64,000 nucleotides of DNA from Veronia nyctiphanis. GTDB taxonomy: Bacteria > Pseudomonadota > Gammaproteobacteria > Enterobacterales > Vibrionaceae. Position 1 is the first letter of the stretch. The number at the start of each line of letters is the position of its first letter. The stretch is from positions 62,001-126,000 of the forward strand of contig NZ_PEIB01000013.1 in NCBI RefSeq assembly GCF_004116385.1, given 5' to 3'. A program made the position numbers and the translations under genes. The notes beneath the pieces are model-generated. The model saw only the letters and a program-made list of their open reading frames with translations, was not told the origin of the DNA and did not search any database. This document shows positions 42,021 to 53,598 of this stretch, one piece after another.

Positions 42021-44210
42021 TTACGTGTGAACGAAGCAGTTTGTATTCTTTGAGCTAAAAAAAACGCCCGCAGAAAAGCGGGCGGTTTGCTGAATATCAG
42101 CTTGGCGGTTACGCCTGATCCTGCTGACTTTGACCACGTTTTTCATCACCCGGATCCGGCGCATAATATTGGCCAGATGTATCCGGTCTTTGGTCGTCAG
42201 CCTGACATGGATACTGTACAGGCGACCGTCCTTCTCTTCCGTGCTCAGTTTTTGAATGTTTGAGCCCGTTGAGGCAATGATGTTGGTCAAGTCTGCCAAT
42301 GCGCCCTGATGGTTGTGCATGTCTATTCTAAGGGCTGTTGTGAACTCCTGATTGAAGTCTTCACCCCACTGAACCGGCATGTACTTATCAGGCTCCTGAC
42401 GATAGCCTCGAATGTTTGAACACTCTTCGCGGTGCAGTACTAGGCCTTTGCCCGGGCTCAAATGAGCTACCACTGGGTCGCCGGGTATAGGCAGACAGCA
42501 GTTGGCATAGGTCAGCAAGATGCCATCAGCACCACGTATTGGCATGTCATTGGTGTGCTCGTACAGGCTGTCAGCATCGCCGAGTAAGCGTTTCGCGACG
42601 ACCACACTCATCAGCTCACCAAGACCAATGCCTGCGAGCATGTCTTCGACTGTTTCCAGTTTCAGATCTTGCAGCACATGCTGCATATTGCCTTCATCAA
42701 CATCAGCAATGCCGACGCTTTCGCCGAGTGCGTGATTCAGCAGGCGACGGCCAAGAAGAATTGATTCTTCACGGCGCATGGTTTTCAGCACCTGGCGGAT
42801 TTTAGAGCGTGCACGTGCTGTCACCACATAGTTGAGCCATGCTGCGTTCGGTCGGGCTCCCGGTGAGGTAATGATCTCAACGGTCTGGCCATTGGTCAGC
42901 GGCTGACTCAGCGGATAGGACTGACGGTCAACTCTTGCACCGACGCAGGCATTACCCACATCAGTATGCACGGCGTAGGCGAAATCAACCGCGGTGGCAC
43001 CGACGGGCAGTTCGACAATTCGCCCTTTGGGTGAAAAGACAAAGAGCTCATCCGGGAAGAAGTCGGATTTAACGTTTTCGATGAACTCGAAGGAACTGCC
43101 TGCGCTTTGCTGAAGCTCCAGCAAGTTTTGCATCCAACGCTGCGCACGAACCTGCGCTGTGGTGCCGACAATACCGTCTGATTTGTCTTTATATGCCCAG
43201 TGGGCGGCAACGCCTTTGTCTGCCATCTGATCCATATCTTCAGTACGGATCTGAATTTCGACAGACACACCGTGCGGGCCAATCAGTGAAGTATGCAGTG
43301 ACTGATAGCCGTTGGCTTTCGGAACTGCAATATAGTCTTTCACCCGGCCCGGGCGGGGCTTGTAAAGGTTATGAATCTGCCCCAGTACCCGATAACAGGT
43401 ATCGAGGTCGTCGACGACAATCCTGAACGCCGAGAGATCCATAATGGTGTGGAAACGGTGCTCTTTACTCTTCATCTTCTTGTAGATGGAGTAAACATGC
43501 TTCTCGCGACCAAACACCCGTGCATTGATGCCAGATTCTTGCAGGCGGTTTTCAATGTCACTGTGTATTTTGTCGATCATCGCTTTGCGATTACCGAGGG
43601 CTTTTGCCACCACAGCGTGAAGTACCCGATAGCGCATAGGATGTAGCGCTTCAAAGCCCAGATCCTCCAGTTCACTTTTGATGTTGTGAATACCGAGGCG
43701 GTGGGCAAGTGGCGAGAAGATTTCCAGTGTTTCGCGGGCAATACGGCGTTTCTTTTCCGGGCGCAACGAGCCCAGCGTTCGCATATTGTGTGTGCGGTCA
43801 GCCAGTTTGATCAGAATAACCCGAATGTCCTTGGCCATGGCATGATCATTTTACGGAAGTTTTCTGCCTGCGCTTCTTCACGGTCGCGAAACTTGAGTTT
43901 GTCGAGCTTGGAGACCCCATCAACCAAATCAGCCACTGTGGTACCGAAGCGTTGTTCCAAATCTTCTTTGGTGACTTCAGTATCTTCAATCACATCGTGC
44001 AGCAGGGCTGCCATCAGGGTTTCGTGATCGAGTCGCATCTCCTAGGATACGGGCGACAGCAATGGGATGGATAATGTAGGGTTCGCCACTGGAGCGGGAT
44101 TGCCCTTCATGGGCGTCGCGGGCAACTAAATATGCCTGCCGGAGCACTTCAAGTTGGTCTTCCGGCAGGTATTGTACTGCGACTTCTTGCAGGCTATCAA
44201 AAAGATACAA
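42021..44210 (-). CDS. spoT: Bifunctional (p)ppGpp synthetase/hydrolase SpoT (several frameshifts)
   Basis: It makes and degrades ppGpp in the stringent response. The N-terminus (MYLFDSLQEV, RQAYLVARDAHEGQ) starts at 44210; the hydrolase HD motif is in ALLHDVIEDT, the synthetase region in RFHTIMDLSAF, then TGS (ELPVGATAVDFAY) and ACT domains. Frames change near 44042 (two bases lost or one gained) and 43841 (one G lost). The open frame ends at 42021, but its last ~26 residues translate the terminator hairpin. A TAA at 42109-42111 in another frame is the likelier stop, implying one more shift near 42120 and about 701 residues. Loss of SpoT with RelA intact is usually lethal, so sequencing error is likely. 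Confidence 0.94.
42057..42085 (-). terminator. Terminator after spoT
   Basis: CGCCCGC / GCGGGCG with a six-base loop and eight T residues on the minus strand. Confidence 0.88.
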
Positions 44211-44265
44211 ACGGCCTGTTTCCTTTAGTTACAGTCAGAGCAACTGAAGACAGTTGCTCTGTTAC

Positions 44266-44541
44266 TTAGCGAAGTTGTCCAGAAATGGTGCTGACTGCAG
44301 CCATCTCAGCTGCTTCTTGCTCCTGCTGCTCCTGACGCTCACGTGCATCAAGCACTTCTTTAGTGATCAGGCTTTCTTCGATTTCACGAAGAGCGATAAC
44401 GGTTGTCTTATCGTTTTCTTCCTGAACCAGTGCGTCTTTACCACCTGTTTGCATTTGACGTGCGCGTCGTGCGGCGACCAGTACGAGATCGAAACGGTTG
44501 CCAATTTTTTCAACGGCGTCTTGAACGGTTACGCGTGCCAT
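44266..44541 (-). CDS. rpoZ: RNA polymerase omega subunit
   Basis: A 91-residue subunit that helps beta-prime fold and forms part of a ppGpp site. It begins [20 protein letters not shown] and contains [12 protein letters not shown], the core family motif. It lies 55 bases upstream of spoT in the same direction. The pairing of omega and SpoT is conserved. Confidence 0.96.
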   Translation of the reverse strand: MARVTVQDAVEKIGNRFDLVLVAARRARQMQTGGKDALVQEENDKTTVIALREIEESLITKEVLDARERQEQQEQEAAEMAAVSTISGQLR

Positions 44542-44598
44542 GAAGAACTCCAGTAAGTAATTAAATCAAAATGACCGAAAATTATACAAAAGCGAGGG

Positions 44599-45833
<1,235 letters not shown>

Positions 45834-46202
45834 ATGTCGGAATGGAATGAAAACCAGCCAATTTACCGCCAACTGGCAGACACTATCAGGCAACAGATTT
45901 TGCAAGGTATGTGGCAGGAAGGGGAGGCACTTCCGTCGGTGAGGGTAGTGGCTGCAGACATGAAAATTAACCATCTAACGGTGATGAAAGGATATCAGCT
46001 CATGGTTGACGAAGGATTGATTGAGAAAAAGCGTGGTCAGGGTATGTTTGTCGCAGAGGGTGCGATGAGTGCATTGCGTGAAGAACAACAGCAACAATTC
46101 ATTGAACAACAAATTCCAGCGATAGCGGCTGTGCTGACTCAGACAGGGATCTCGTTGGATGAATTTGTCGCAAAGCTTAAAGCTTGCATGGGAGAAAAAT
46201 AA
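45834..46202 (+). CDS. YtrA-type GntR-family regulator
   Basis: A 122-residue repressor-type regulator. The winged helix-turn-helix (PIYRQLADTIRQQILQG, then ALPSVRVVAADMKINHLTVMKGY in segments) is followed by a short helical tail with a Gln-rich part (EEQQQQFIEQQ). Its stop overlaps the ABC ATPase start by one base, the standard YtrA arrangement, so it probably controls its own operon in response to envelope stress or a peptide antibiotic. Confidence 0.88.
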   Translation: MSEWNENQPIYRQLADTIRQQILQGMWQEGEALPSVRVVAADMKINHLTVMKGYQLMVDEGLIEKKRGQGMFVAEGAMSALREEQQQQFIEQQIPAIAAVLTQTGISLDEFVAKLKACMGEK

Positions 46203-47071
46203 TGGCACCCCTTGTTGAAGTGAAGAAGGTTTCCAAACAATACGGCAGTTGGCGAAAAACGAATGGGGAAGCATTGTCTGATGTCAGCTTCACCCTACAT
46301 CCGGGGCAAATAATGGGGCTCTTGGGGCACAATGGTGCGGGCAAATCGACCTTGATTAAAGCCCTTCTTGGCAGTCACAAAGCCGATGGCACCATCAAGA
46401 TTAATGGCTCAGACCCTATTGCTGATCGCACAGAGGTCATGAAGTCCTTGTCATATATCTCTGATGTGAACGTTCTACCGGGATGGATGAAGGTTGGCGA
46501 TCTGCTGAAATATGTCGATGGCGTTCACCCAAGCTTTAACCTCGAGAAAGCCCGCGCAATTCTTAACAGCACGGATGTGACTGAAGATAAAAAGATCAAA
46601 ACCTTATCAAAAGGCATGAAGGTACAGGTGCATCTGGCTATTGTGGTGGCTACCGATACCAAGGTGTTGATTCTCGATGAACCCACGCTTGGTCTCGATT
46701 TAATGTATCGCGACGTTTTCTACCGCCACTTGATTGAGTGGTTTGAGGATGGTCAGCGTTCAATGATCATCGCCAGCCATGAAGTGGCGGAAATTGAACA
46801 TCTGCTGACAGATGTATTGATCCTCAAGAAAGGTAAGACGGTGTATCACGGCTCGATGGAAGATATGTCGTCGAAGTACTTCATGTTAGAAGCCAGCCAG
46901 ACTGCAGGCGACAAAGTTGCGCCGCTTGCTCCTATCTTCAGCCGTAAAGGGCTGGGCACCTGCGAATGGATGCTGGATGCCAAACACATTGATGCGGTCA
47001 GAGAGCTGGGTACACACAAACCTGTTCAGTTGGCCAACCTGTTTCTCGCGCTGCAAGGGGAGGAAGCCTGA
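46202..47071 (+). CDS. ABC transporter ATP-binding protein (YtrB/BcrA-like)
   Basis: A 289-residue ATPase with Walker A GHNGAGKST, Walker B VLILDEPTLGLD and H-loop ASHEV. The signature is degenerate (TLSKGMKVQVHL in place of LSGGQ), as is common in BcrA-type proteins. I use the ATG at 46202 (MAPLVEVKKVSKQYG). Overlaps on both sides show a tight three-gene operon. Confidence 0.9.
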   Translation: MAPLVEVKKVSKQYGSWRKTNGEALSDVSFTLHPGQIMGLLGHNGAGKSTLIKALLGSHKADGTIKINGSDPIADRTEVMKSLSYISDVNVLPGWMKVGDLLKYVDGVHPSFNLEKARAILNSTDVTEDKKIKTLSKGMKVQVHLAIVVATDTKVLILDEPTLGLDLMYRDVFYRHLIEWFEDGQRSMIIASHEVAEIEHLLTDVLILKKGKTVYHGSMEDMSSKYFMLEASQTAGDKVAPLAPIFSRKGLGTCEWMLDAKHIDAVRELGTHKPVQLANLFLALQGEEA

Positions 47072-47991
47072 TGCAAGCCCTGATTCAAATGTTTAGAAGA
47101 GAATGGCTGGAAAAGAAATTTATCAGCAACGTCGTGGTGTTTTTCCTCGCTTTAGTACTTATTTCAACCGCTGCGCTTGTTTGGAATGCTGACAACAACG
47201 CCAGACTGTTTCCAGAGATGTTAGACGAAGAAACGGCGGCAAAACGAAGCCTGACTTTGTCTGAGTTTATTCAGACCGAAGGAGTGTGTACCATTGGTGA
47301 TGTGAAGGGGGGCGCCTTAACCTGTGGCCTCGGCTTTGCGGTATTTGTTCCTGCCATCATTGCTGTTGTTTTGATTATCCAGTACTTCAGCCTCTCGTTC
47401 AGGAAAGCCCGAAGTGACGGCAGTGCGATGTTCTGGGCCGGAATGCCAGTCAGCTCAACCAAAGATCATGCAGTTAAACTGGTATTTGGATTGATTGGGA
47501 TACCGTTAATGTGTTCTCTTATCATGTTGGCTATCTCGCTGGGGCTATGGTTGTTCGCGATGGTGCTTGGCACACCTGACGAATTTTGGCCTCAGGAGCT
47601 GACGTTTGTGGGAATGATGCTTAACTTCCCTGTGTATGCGTTTTCTCTGGCGCTGTCTGGTGTATTGCTGCTCCCTGCGGCTGTCGTCCTGATGACAATG
47701 TCGCAACTATTCCGTCATCCGGTTCTGGTGTTGGTTATTGGCTTCATAGTGATTGACTTACTGAGTATGCTGTTTCTCGACATCGAGGTGGGAGGTCTGA
47801 TCCTTGAGTCTATGTTCATGTTGTCGACTCAGATCTTCTGGAATGTCTATGGTGACCAAACTGTACCGCTGGGTTTCACCGCTTACAATATGGTTTTGTA
47901 CGTTGTGTTGGCAGCAGGTGGCCTTGCAAGCAGCTTGTGGCTGAGCCGTACTGTCGACGTTGAGCTTTTCCAGCGCAAAGCGAGAGCGTAA
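47071..47991 (+). CDS. ABC transporter permease of the YtrA operon
   Basis: A 306-residue membrane protein. The first helix (~20-38) is followed by an external loop, then about five further helices (~90-115, 135-160, 185-215, 220-245 and 265-290). The KARSDGSAMFWAGMPVSSTKDHAVKL segment (read in parts) matches the ABC-2 type coupling region. It starts within the ATPase stop codon. Substrate unknown. Confidence 0.85.
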   Translation: MQALIQMFRREWLEKKFISNVVVFFLALVLISTAALVWNADNNARLFPEMLDEETAAKRSLTLSEFIQTEGVCTIGDVKGGALTCGLGFAVFVPAIIAVVLIIQYFSLSFRKARSDGSAMFWAGMPVSSTKDHAVKLVFGLIGIPLMCSLIMLAISLGLWLFAMVLGTPDEFWPQELTFVGMMLNFPVYAFSLALSGVLLLPAAVVLMTMSQLFRHPVLVLVIGFIVIDLLSMLFLDIEVGGLILESMFMLSTQIFWNVYGDQTVPLGFTAYNMVLYVVLAAGGLASSLWLSRTVDVELFQRKARA

Positions 47992-48023
47992 AACGCACAA
48001 CATCAAAACAGAACAAACCTATG

Positions 48024-48048
48024 GGAGGCCATTTTGGCCTCCTTTTTT
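48024..48048 (+). terminator. Terminator of the YtrA-ABC operon
   Basis: GGAGGCC / GGCCTCC with loop ATTTT, followed by six T residues. Confidence 0.9.
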
Positions 48049-48069
48049 ATTGCTGGCAGTGACGTCAGC

Positions 48070-48459
48070 TTAGTGTACGTCGGGGTGATAAATCGGTTGT
48101 ATGACATTGCCAGCAGGGTCTTTACAGTGAAATGACCAAGCGCCATCGGTGTGTTTGTGGGGTTTATCTAACAGTGGTACGTCCTCAGCAACAAAGTAGT
48201 CGTAGAGTGTTTGTAGGTCGTCGACAGACTGGACAATAAAACCAAAATGATCGAGCGCTGAACCCGTATTGTTGGTTTCATTCTGGGCTCTCCCCAGCGA
48301 GAGATTGTCATTGCCAAGTGTCAGGTACACCAGATTGTCGCTTGCGCGTCTCAATACCTTCATACCCAATATTTTGGTGTAGAAAGCTTCGCATTCCTCC
48401 AGGTTCTGCACTTTAAGTGCAAGGTGCCGGAGTCCGTGTAAAGTAACTGGGTTTTCCAT
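48070..48459 (-). CDS. VOC-family (glyoxalase/dioxygenase fold) protein
   Basis: A 129-residue protein with two beta-alpha-beta-beta-beta modules. Metal-ligand positions typical of the family are seen at HLALKV (His), HFGFIVQ (His) and the final acidic region of KDPAGNVIQPIYHP. The start at 48459 (MENPVTLHGLRHL) has GAGG upstream; the frame is open seven codons further. Substrate unknown. It is divergent from a monooxygenase-like gene, with an operator between. Confidence 0.87.
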   Translation of the reverse strand: MENPVTLHGLRHLALKVQNLEECEAFYTKILGMKVLRRASDNLVYLTLGNDNLSLGRAQNETNNTGSALDHFGFIVQSVDDLQTLYDYFVAEDVPLLDKPHKHTDGAWSFHCKDPAGNVIQPIYHPDVH

Positions 48460-48490
48460 ACCTTCCTCTTTTGAGAACAATATTTAAATA

Positions 48491-48506
48491 AAATTGTATA
48501 CAATTT
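48491..48506. promoter_or_regulatory. Perfect palindromic operator between divergent genes
   Basis: AAATTGTATACAATTT is a perfect 16-bp palindrome, 32 bases before the VOC start and 47 before the monooxygenase start. The core TTGTATACAA is of the kind bound by GntR- or MarR-type dimers. The regulator is not adjacent. Confidence 0.7.
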
Positions 48507-48552
48507 AACCTGAGGGCTGTTGAAAAGATGTAACGAAAGTGAGGATCAGGTC

Positions 48553-48903
48553 ATGAATAAAGGGATGTACTGCATCGTGGTGAAAAACCAGATTGTGACA
48601 GGTGAAGAAGATGCTTATCTCAAGGCGATGTTGGAAAACGCGGAGGCATCTGTTCGTGACGAGCCGGGATGTCTGACGTTTGATGTTGTCGCCGCAAGAG
48701 ACGAGGAGAGTACCTTTTATCTCTATGAGGTCTATCGCGATCAGGAAGCGCTAGCGGAACATAAACAGACTGCGCATTACCTGAAAAGTCGCGAGCAAAT
48801 ACACGGGCTGGTGGTTGATCAGTCTGTTTTACGGGCCGATGTGGTAGCGTTGAACAGCGTCAAGAGTGTTGCTGGCAATACCGAGACGAAAAGTAAAGGC
48901 TGA
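48553..48903 (+). CDS. Antibiotic biosynthesis monooxygenase (ABM/YgiN-like) domain protein
   Basis: A 116-residue dimeric ferredoxin-like fold. Typical segments are DAYLKAMLENAEASVRDEPGCLTFDVV and FYLYEVYRDQEALAEHKQTAHY. Small ABM proteins act as quinol monooxygenases or as heme- or aldehyde-linked enzymes. The ATG at 48553 has AGGATCAGG upstream. Probably co-regulated with the VOC gene through the shared operator, which suggests detoxification of a quinone or aldehyde. Confidence 0.85.
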   Translation: MNKGMYCIVVKNQIVTGEEDAYLKAMLENAEASVRDEPGCLTFDVVAARDEESTFYLYEVYRDQEALAEHKQTAHYLKSREQIHGLVVDQSVLRADVVALNSVKSVAGNTETKSKG

Positions 48904-48959
48904 GCCGATGATAAAAAGGCAGCCCACATGGAGCTGCCAATGAATTGAGTGAGTCGATA

Positions 48960-50744
48960 TTAAGCGGGTACTTCCAGTGCGGTCTGGTCAGACGATTCTT
49001 TGGCTTCGTACTGTTCGGCCTGCAGTTTCCAAAGTTCGGCATATTCTCCGTTGCTTTGTTTTAGCGCTTCTGGGCTGCCATCTTCCGTTATTTCGCCCTG
49101 CTTCAGCACAATAACCCGGTTCAGCATGTTCACTGATCCCAACCTGTGTGTGACCATCAGCGCCGTTCTTCCCTGCATGAGTGCAGCAAATTGTTTAAAC
49201 AATTCAGTTTCCACCCTTGGGTCCATGGCGCTGGTCGGCTCATCAAGCATGATCAATCCGCACTCACGTACCAAAGAGCGCGCCAATGCAAGACGCTGCC
49301 ACTGCCCGCCGGAGAGATCGGTACCATCAAATTCTTTCCCGAGTTGTGCATCGAGTGAAAGCGTATCCGACAATGGGAATTTTGCATCGTGTGCCGCCTG
49401 TGCCAGCACTTCGGGTTTATTCATACTGGCGGTGCTGCCAAGGGCAATGTTCTCTTCAATGGTCAGGTCGTAGCGACCAAAGTTCTGGAATACAGCACCG
49501 AGGTATTCGCGCCAGCTGTCAAGATCAAGATCTCTAATGTCAATACCGCCAATCGAGATATATCCCTCTGTTGGGTCGTAGAAGCGGCAAAGCAGCTTGA
49601 TAAGCGTACTTTTCCCAGCGCCATTTTCTCCCACTAACGCAATGTGCTCACCGTCATTGATCGTTAGTGAAATATTTTTCAACGCAGGACGACCGTCCGG
49701 GTAAGAAAAACTGACGTTATGGAAACGAATAGTTTTATCTTCCGGCAAAGGTAAACCGTAATATTTGAACGTAATCTCTGGCTCGATATCCTCAAGTTCC
49801 TTCATTTTTTTGAAAAACGGCAGGCTGTCGCCAAAAGAGCCGAGGACCACGGCCAAGACACTACTATTGACGGAAAACAAAGCCAGAGACTGTACCAGAC
49901 CCATCAGATCGCCGACGCTAAACGTTGAACTGGTCATCATTGGGGTCAGGTAGTAGAAGGTGATACCGAGGCTGATGACATAGAGGAGGCTCCATTTTTG
50001 TGGTGAGATCGCTGTTTGAACTCTGGCACTGGCAATACTTTTCAGATATTTGTCATAACTTTGCTGGTATTTTTCTATAAAAAAGGGTGCAAGTTTAAAC
50101 AGGCGAGTTTCTTCTGCTTTTTTGGGGTCCAGAATAGTTTGAAGGAAGTACTTGAAGCGACGAGGCTCCTTACCGTGCCGGAGTATGAATAGGAACAACT
50201 TATGTTTAGCGGAAATTGTCGACCAACTGAGAGGCAATAGCGGTAACATCAGTGCCACTGGCAGCCACCACCCCAATGATGCAAGAACCACCATCAAGGA
50301 TACGCTAACTAATACTACCCGGAGAAGCGTAAACGCATTGACGACCATCCCCAAAGGTCGATGAGCCGACTCGCGAGCCATTACCTCAATAGTGTCATGG
50401 ATCTCTGTTTTTTCGAGTGTTGCCAAATCAGGAATTGCCGAAGCAGATTTCATGATTTGTACCTGTGCTTTGCGTGTCAGTTTATCATTGAGCAGTAGTT
50501 GAAAGAGGTTTATCAGAGGTTGAAGAATAATGGGTAGAGCAAATGTGGCGGCCCATAACAAGGGTAGCCATTGGGGTATATCCCCGTTCTGAAAGGCGTC
50601 ACCCAGCATCATACTGATTTTAATATTGATGGCTGGCATTAAACCTTGAATAACCATTAACACCAAAAAAAGCAGTGCAATAACTGGCGAAGCTGAAAAG
50701 AGCATGCGGAAGATATAGGACAATAAAGAAAACGTTGTTTTCAT
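48960..50744 (-). CDS. ABC exporter with fused membrane and ATPase domains
   Basis: A 594-residue half-transporter. Membrane helices occupy ~10-310. The ATPase (~335-575) has GENGAGKST, signature DLSGGQWQRLALARSL, LIMLDEPTSAMDP and VTHRL. The likely class is lipid, peptide or drug export, but the substrate cannot be read from sequence. It stands alone in its operon. A second exporter of similar type begins at 62964. Confidence 0.88.
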   Translation of the reverse strand: MKTTFSLLSYIFRMLFSASPVIALLFLVLMVIQGLMPAINIKISMMLGDAFQNGDIPQWLPLLWAATFALPIILQPLINLFQLLLNDKLTRKAQVQIMKSASAIPDLATLEKTEIHDTIEVMARESAHRPLGMVVNAFTLLRVVLVSVSLMVVLASLGWWLPVALMLPLLPLSWSTISAKHKLFLFILRHGKEPRRFKYFLQTILDPKKAEETRLFKLAPFFIEKYQQSYDKYLKSIASARVQTAISPQKWSLLYVISLGITFYYLTPMMTSSTFSVGDLMGLVQSLALFSVNSSVLAVVLGSFGDSLPFFKKMKELEDIEPEITFKYYGLPLPEDKTIRFHNVSFSYPDGRPALKNISLTINDGEHIALVGENGAGKSTLIKLLCRFYDPTEGYISIGGIDIRDLDLDSWREYLGAVFQNFGRYDLTIEENIALGSTASMNKPEVLAQAAHDAKFPLSDTLSLDAQLGKEFDGTDLSGGQWQRLALARSLVRECGLIMLDEPTSAMDPRVETELFKQFAALMQGRTALMVTHRLGSVNMLNRVIVLKQGEITEDGSPEALKQSNGEYAELWKLQAEQYEAKESSDQTALEVPA

Positions 50745-50913
50745 AATGGGTGTTGAGCTCCTGCATAAGAGATGGGAGCGCTAATATTGCTGATTTAACC
50801 CCCGAATAGGGCGATGTTTTTTGTTAATGCGGCGGGGTTAGCTCAAAGAGCACCAGCCCGAAATTGGTGGATGCCAATGACTCAAGTTGTTGATATAATT
50901 AAGGCCAAGAAAT

Positions 50914-50942
50914 AAAACCGCCCAGCTACGGGCGGTTTTTTT
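50914..50942 (-). terminator. Terminator after the patatin gene
   Basis: CCGCCC / GGGCGG with loop AGCTAC, flanked by A and T runs, eight bases past the patatin stop. Confidence 0.85.
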
Positions 50943-50949
50943 GTTTTCA

Positions 50950-52583
50950 TCAGCTAGCCTTGGTGGGCTTTTTTGCTGTGGTGCGACGCGCGGTAGTTGA
51001 TGTCGCTTTTTGCGCGGGTTTAGTGGTTGCCGCTGCTTTCGGTTTATCTGCTGCAGACTTTCTTGCTGTAGTCGCTGTTTTTGTAGCGGCTTTAGGTTTT
51101 GATGCGGTGGCCGATTTGGTCTTTGAAGCTGTTGGCTTTGTTGCCGCTTCAGGCTGCCAAACAGGTTCTTCAGAGATTGCCTCTTCTGGTGTGCTCAGAA
51201 CACCCTGACATCCCCATGCACCGTTATCGAGGCGCGTATGGAAGCGAACTGGCTCGTGCTCGTGAGGCTTCTTGCTTCGTGCCGCTTTCCACGGAGAGTG
51301 GGCCAATGCTTCTTTCATATCCGAGTAACCCGTCTCGCTTCTTCTTCGGATTGAACGTCGGGAAAACTCGGTGTCGCTGAGCCAGGTGTGGTCAGAGAAG
51401 GGTTCGAACGTAATATGAACAATGTCGATATTTCTACCATGTACCTTCTCATACTCGGCTTCACTTAATTGACCACTCTTCACAACACTCTGTAAATGCC
51501 TGAAATTGTGTTGTGCAACGACAGCGTCAATTTGGGCTTTAGAACGACTGGCATACTGAATCTCTTTTTGTCGCCATTCAACATCAGACAAGTTCTTCGG
51601 GCGTTCGCCGTTCGGATTCCATAAATCGACCATAAAAATAAGAAGGTCTTCATCTCTCTCTGCACGATCCAGAATACCGTTAAGTGGGGTGTTAGAGACG
51701 ACACCACCATCCCAGTAATAGTAATCACCGATTTTCGTTGCTGGGAAGGCAGGAGGCAGAGAGCCACTTGCAACAGCATGCTCTGGTCCCATTGGAAGCA
51801 GTTCTTCTTCGCTGTCGAAGAATTTTAATACACCGTCAGTCACACGTGTTGCGCCGACAGTGAGCCGTGCTTTACCTTGTTCTGATTCGTTGGTTTTCAG
51901 CAAATCAAAATCACACATCTCGCCCAATGTATTTCTCAAAGGCGTCGTGTCATAGAAGCTGGTGGCAGCATCCGTACCAGGCGCTGACGTCAGCGGCCCA
52001 ACAACCCATGGCAGCCGCGGTGTAAAGAAGTCAGGTTGCCCGAACATCAGCGATGCGCCTACATTCATCCAGTTGAACAGATACCCCATGTCACCCAATT
52101 TGTCATTGGTGGTGAAAGGCGTCGGCCATAACGATTGATTGTAAGCTGGCGTGCTTTTTATTGTTGCTTCGACGAGCTGCTTCATGAAAGGGTTAAACTG
52201 CCAGAATGCTTCCATGGATTTCAGCAAAGCATCAGTATCGTTATTGGCGAACGTTGAGTTAACGCCTTGTCCCCAGTTCATCCACTGAAGGTTAGAATTA
52301 CTGCTTGTAAAATTATCCTGAGGGTCTGTCATCGGGTAGGAGATTCTGTCCCAAAACGTTTCCAAAGTGGTCAGGCGATCAGATTCTTTGTTAGCGGCGA
52401 GCAGCGTTGCGTTGATCGCACCAATTGAAATGCCAGCAAACCAATCAACACCGTGAAAATCTTCATTCTGAAGTATCTCTTCCTGTAGGCTTTATAAACG
52501 CCAATCTGATAGGCACCCAGTGCACCGCCGCCTTGTAATACCAGACAGACTTTTCGTTTCTTTCCGTTTACCGCGATAGTCAT
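50950..52583 (-). CDS. Patatin-like phospholipase with histone-H1-like C-terminal tail (one frameshift)
   Basis: The first frame starts at 52583 with VCLVLQGGGALGAYQIGVYKA (oxyanion GGGxxG, in segments). The second frame begins further on. Between them, restoring one C at ~52489 gives ALQEEILQNEDFHGVDWFAG and the nucleophile GISIGAINA. The catalytic Asp is in YYYWDGGVVSNTPL. Repaired length is about 544 residues. A DUF3734-like region follows, then ~70 residues of Ala/Lys/Thr repeats (KAATKTATTARKSA, KPAQKATSTTARRTTAKK) like AlgP or histone H1 tails. Such tails bind nucleic acid or polymer surfaces; members of this type are linked to polyhydroxyalkanoate granules in some bacteria. Confidence 0.9.
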
Positions 52584-52870
52584 TGTTTACTCCTTGGGCA
52601 AATAACTCCAAATGTCTTGATATCTGTACAGTATTTATGCGTCAGAAAGAAAATGAATCGATGAAAATTTGTCAAAGGATGACATGAGTATGCTTTGTAT
52701 GTAATTGAGATTTAGGTAGTTATCCCTTATGAGATGTGATGCATTTTGAAATTGAAGGTGTGTTTTCGCAAATGCAACGCACTGCATTTCCTTTTGGGTA
52801 ACTAGAGTTGCTTGGTGAAGCGACGCAATATGCGTTTTTTTAGCAATCACTGTGCATTGGAGGTGTATGG

Positions 52871-53365
52871 ATGAATAACGTTAGGTCAGCTCTAAAAATC
52901 GGCGTCTTGATATGGATCTCGGTGTTTAGTTCATCGGTAAGTGCCACCTATGTTCTCGAAAGTGTCGAGTTTGACGGCGCAAGAGAATTCACAAAGGTCA
53001 CAACGACGCTTCGAAGTAACACTCGATATCTCATCGATATTCACGCTATCGATGAGCAAAACTGGCGTGACTTTTTTTGGCCTAATACGGTAGATGGTTG
53101 GACACGTTCATGGGCACACGATATTCAGGAATACTTTTCACGCTTTCTTGCCATGAACAAAAGCATCCGTCTAGGCTCGGTGATGGTTTGTCCGAATAAC
53201 AATAATGCTGAGTGTCTATCCCGTAAGGATTTTGCGGCACTGGATACCCGGCAGCGGCCTAACTTTGTCGGGAAAACACTTTATTTTAAAATTAATGATG
53301 TCATTTTCCCGTTTGCGTGGACGAACAACTATGGCAAAGCCGTGGTAATGATCTCTGAATATTAA
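52871..53365 (+). CDS. Predicted secreted protein of unknown function
   Basis: A 164-residue protein with a Sec signal (residues ~8-25, cut near SSSVSA-TY). GGAGGT precedes the ATG. The mature part is rich in aromatic residues (WRDFFWPNTVDGWTRSW) and has two Cys (CPNNNNAEC) that could form a disulphide. I do not recognise the family. It stands alone, with 230 bases free downstream. Confidence 0.7.
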   Translation: MNNVRSALKIGVLIWISVFSSSVSATYVLESVEFDGAREFTKVTTTLRSNTRYLIDIHAIDEQNWRDFFWPNTVDGWTRSWAHDIQEYFSRFLAMNKSIRLGSVMVCPNNNNAECLSRKDFAALDTRQRPNFVGKTLYFKINDVIFPFAWTNNYGKAVVMISEY

Positions 53366-53598
53366 TAGTTTGGTTTTATAAAGGCGGTTGAGATCGCCTG
53401 TTAACCTTGGTTCGATTCAATGACAGGCATACCTTTTACTTTTCCCAATCAAATTTCATTAACACCCTAAGTAATAAAGCAAATGAGAATTTTCGATTAG
53501 GGACGCATTCGTGCATTCGTTTTGTGTAGTGAGATCATGGTGTGATCTATAGTGGCTTCTGCGTATCGGTTTTGAAGTAAGGAGCCTTAAGAAAATAC

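Noticed and set aside
42021-42108. C-terminal extension of SpoT
   Set aside because: These codons translate the terminator hairpin; the natural stop is probably the TAA at 42109-42111 in another frame.
50820-50880. tRNA-like stretch (GGTTAGCTCAAAGAGCA...)
   Set aside because: A D-arm-like part is visible, but there is no proper anticodon stem, T-arm or closing acceptor stem.
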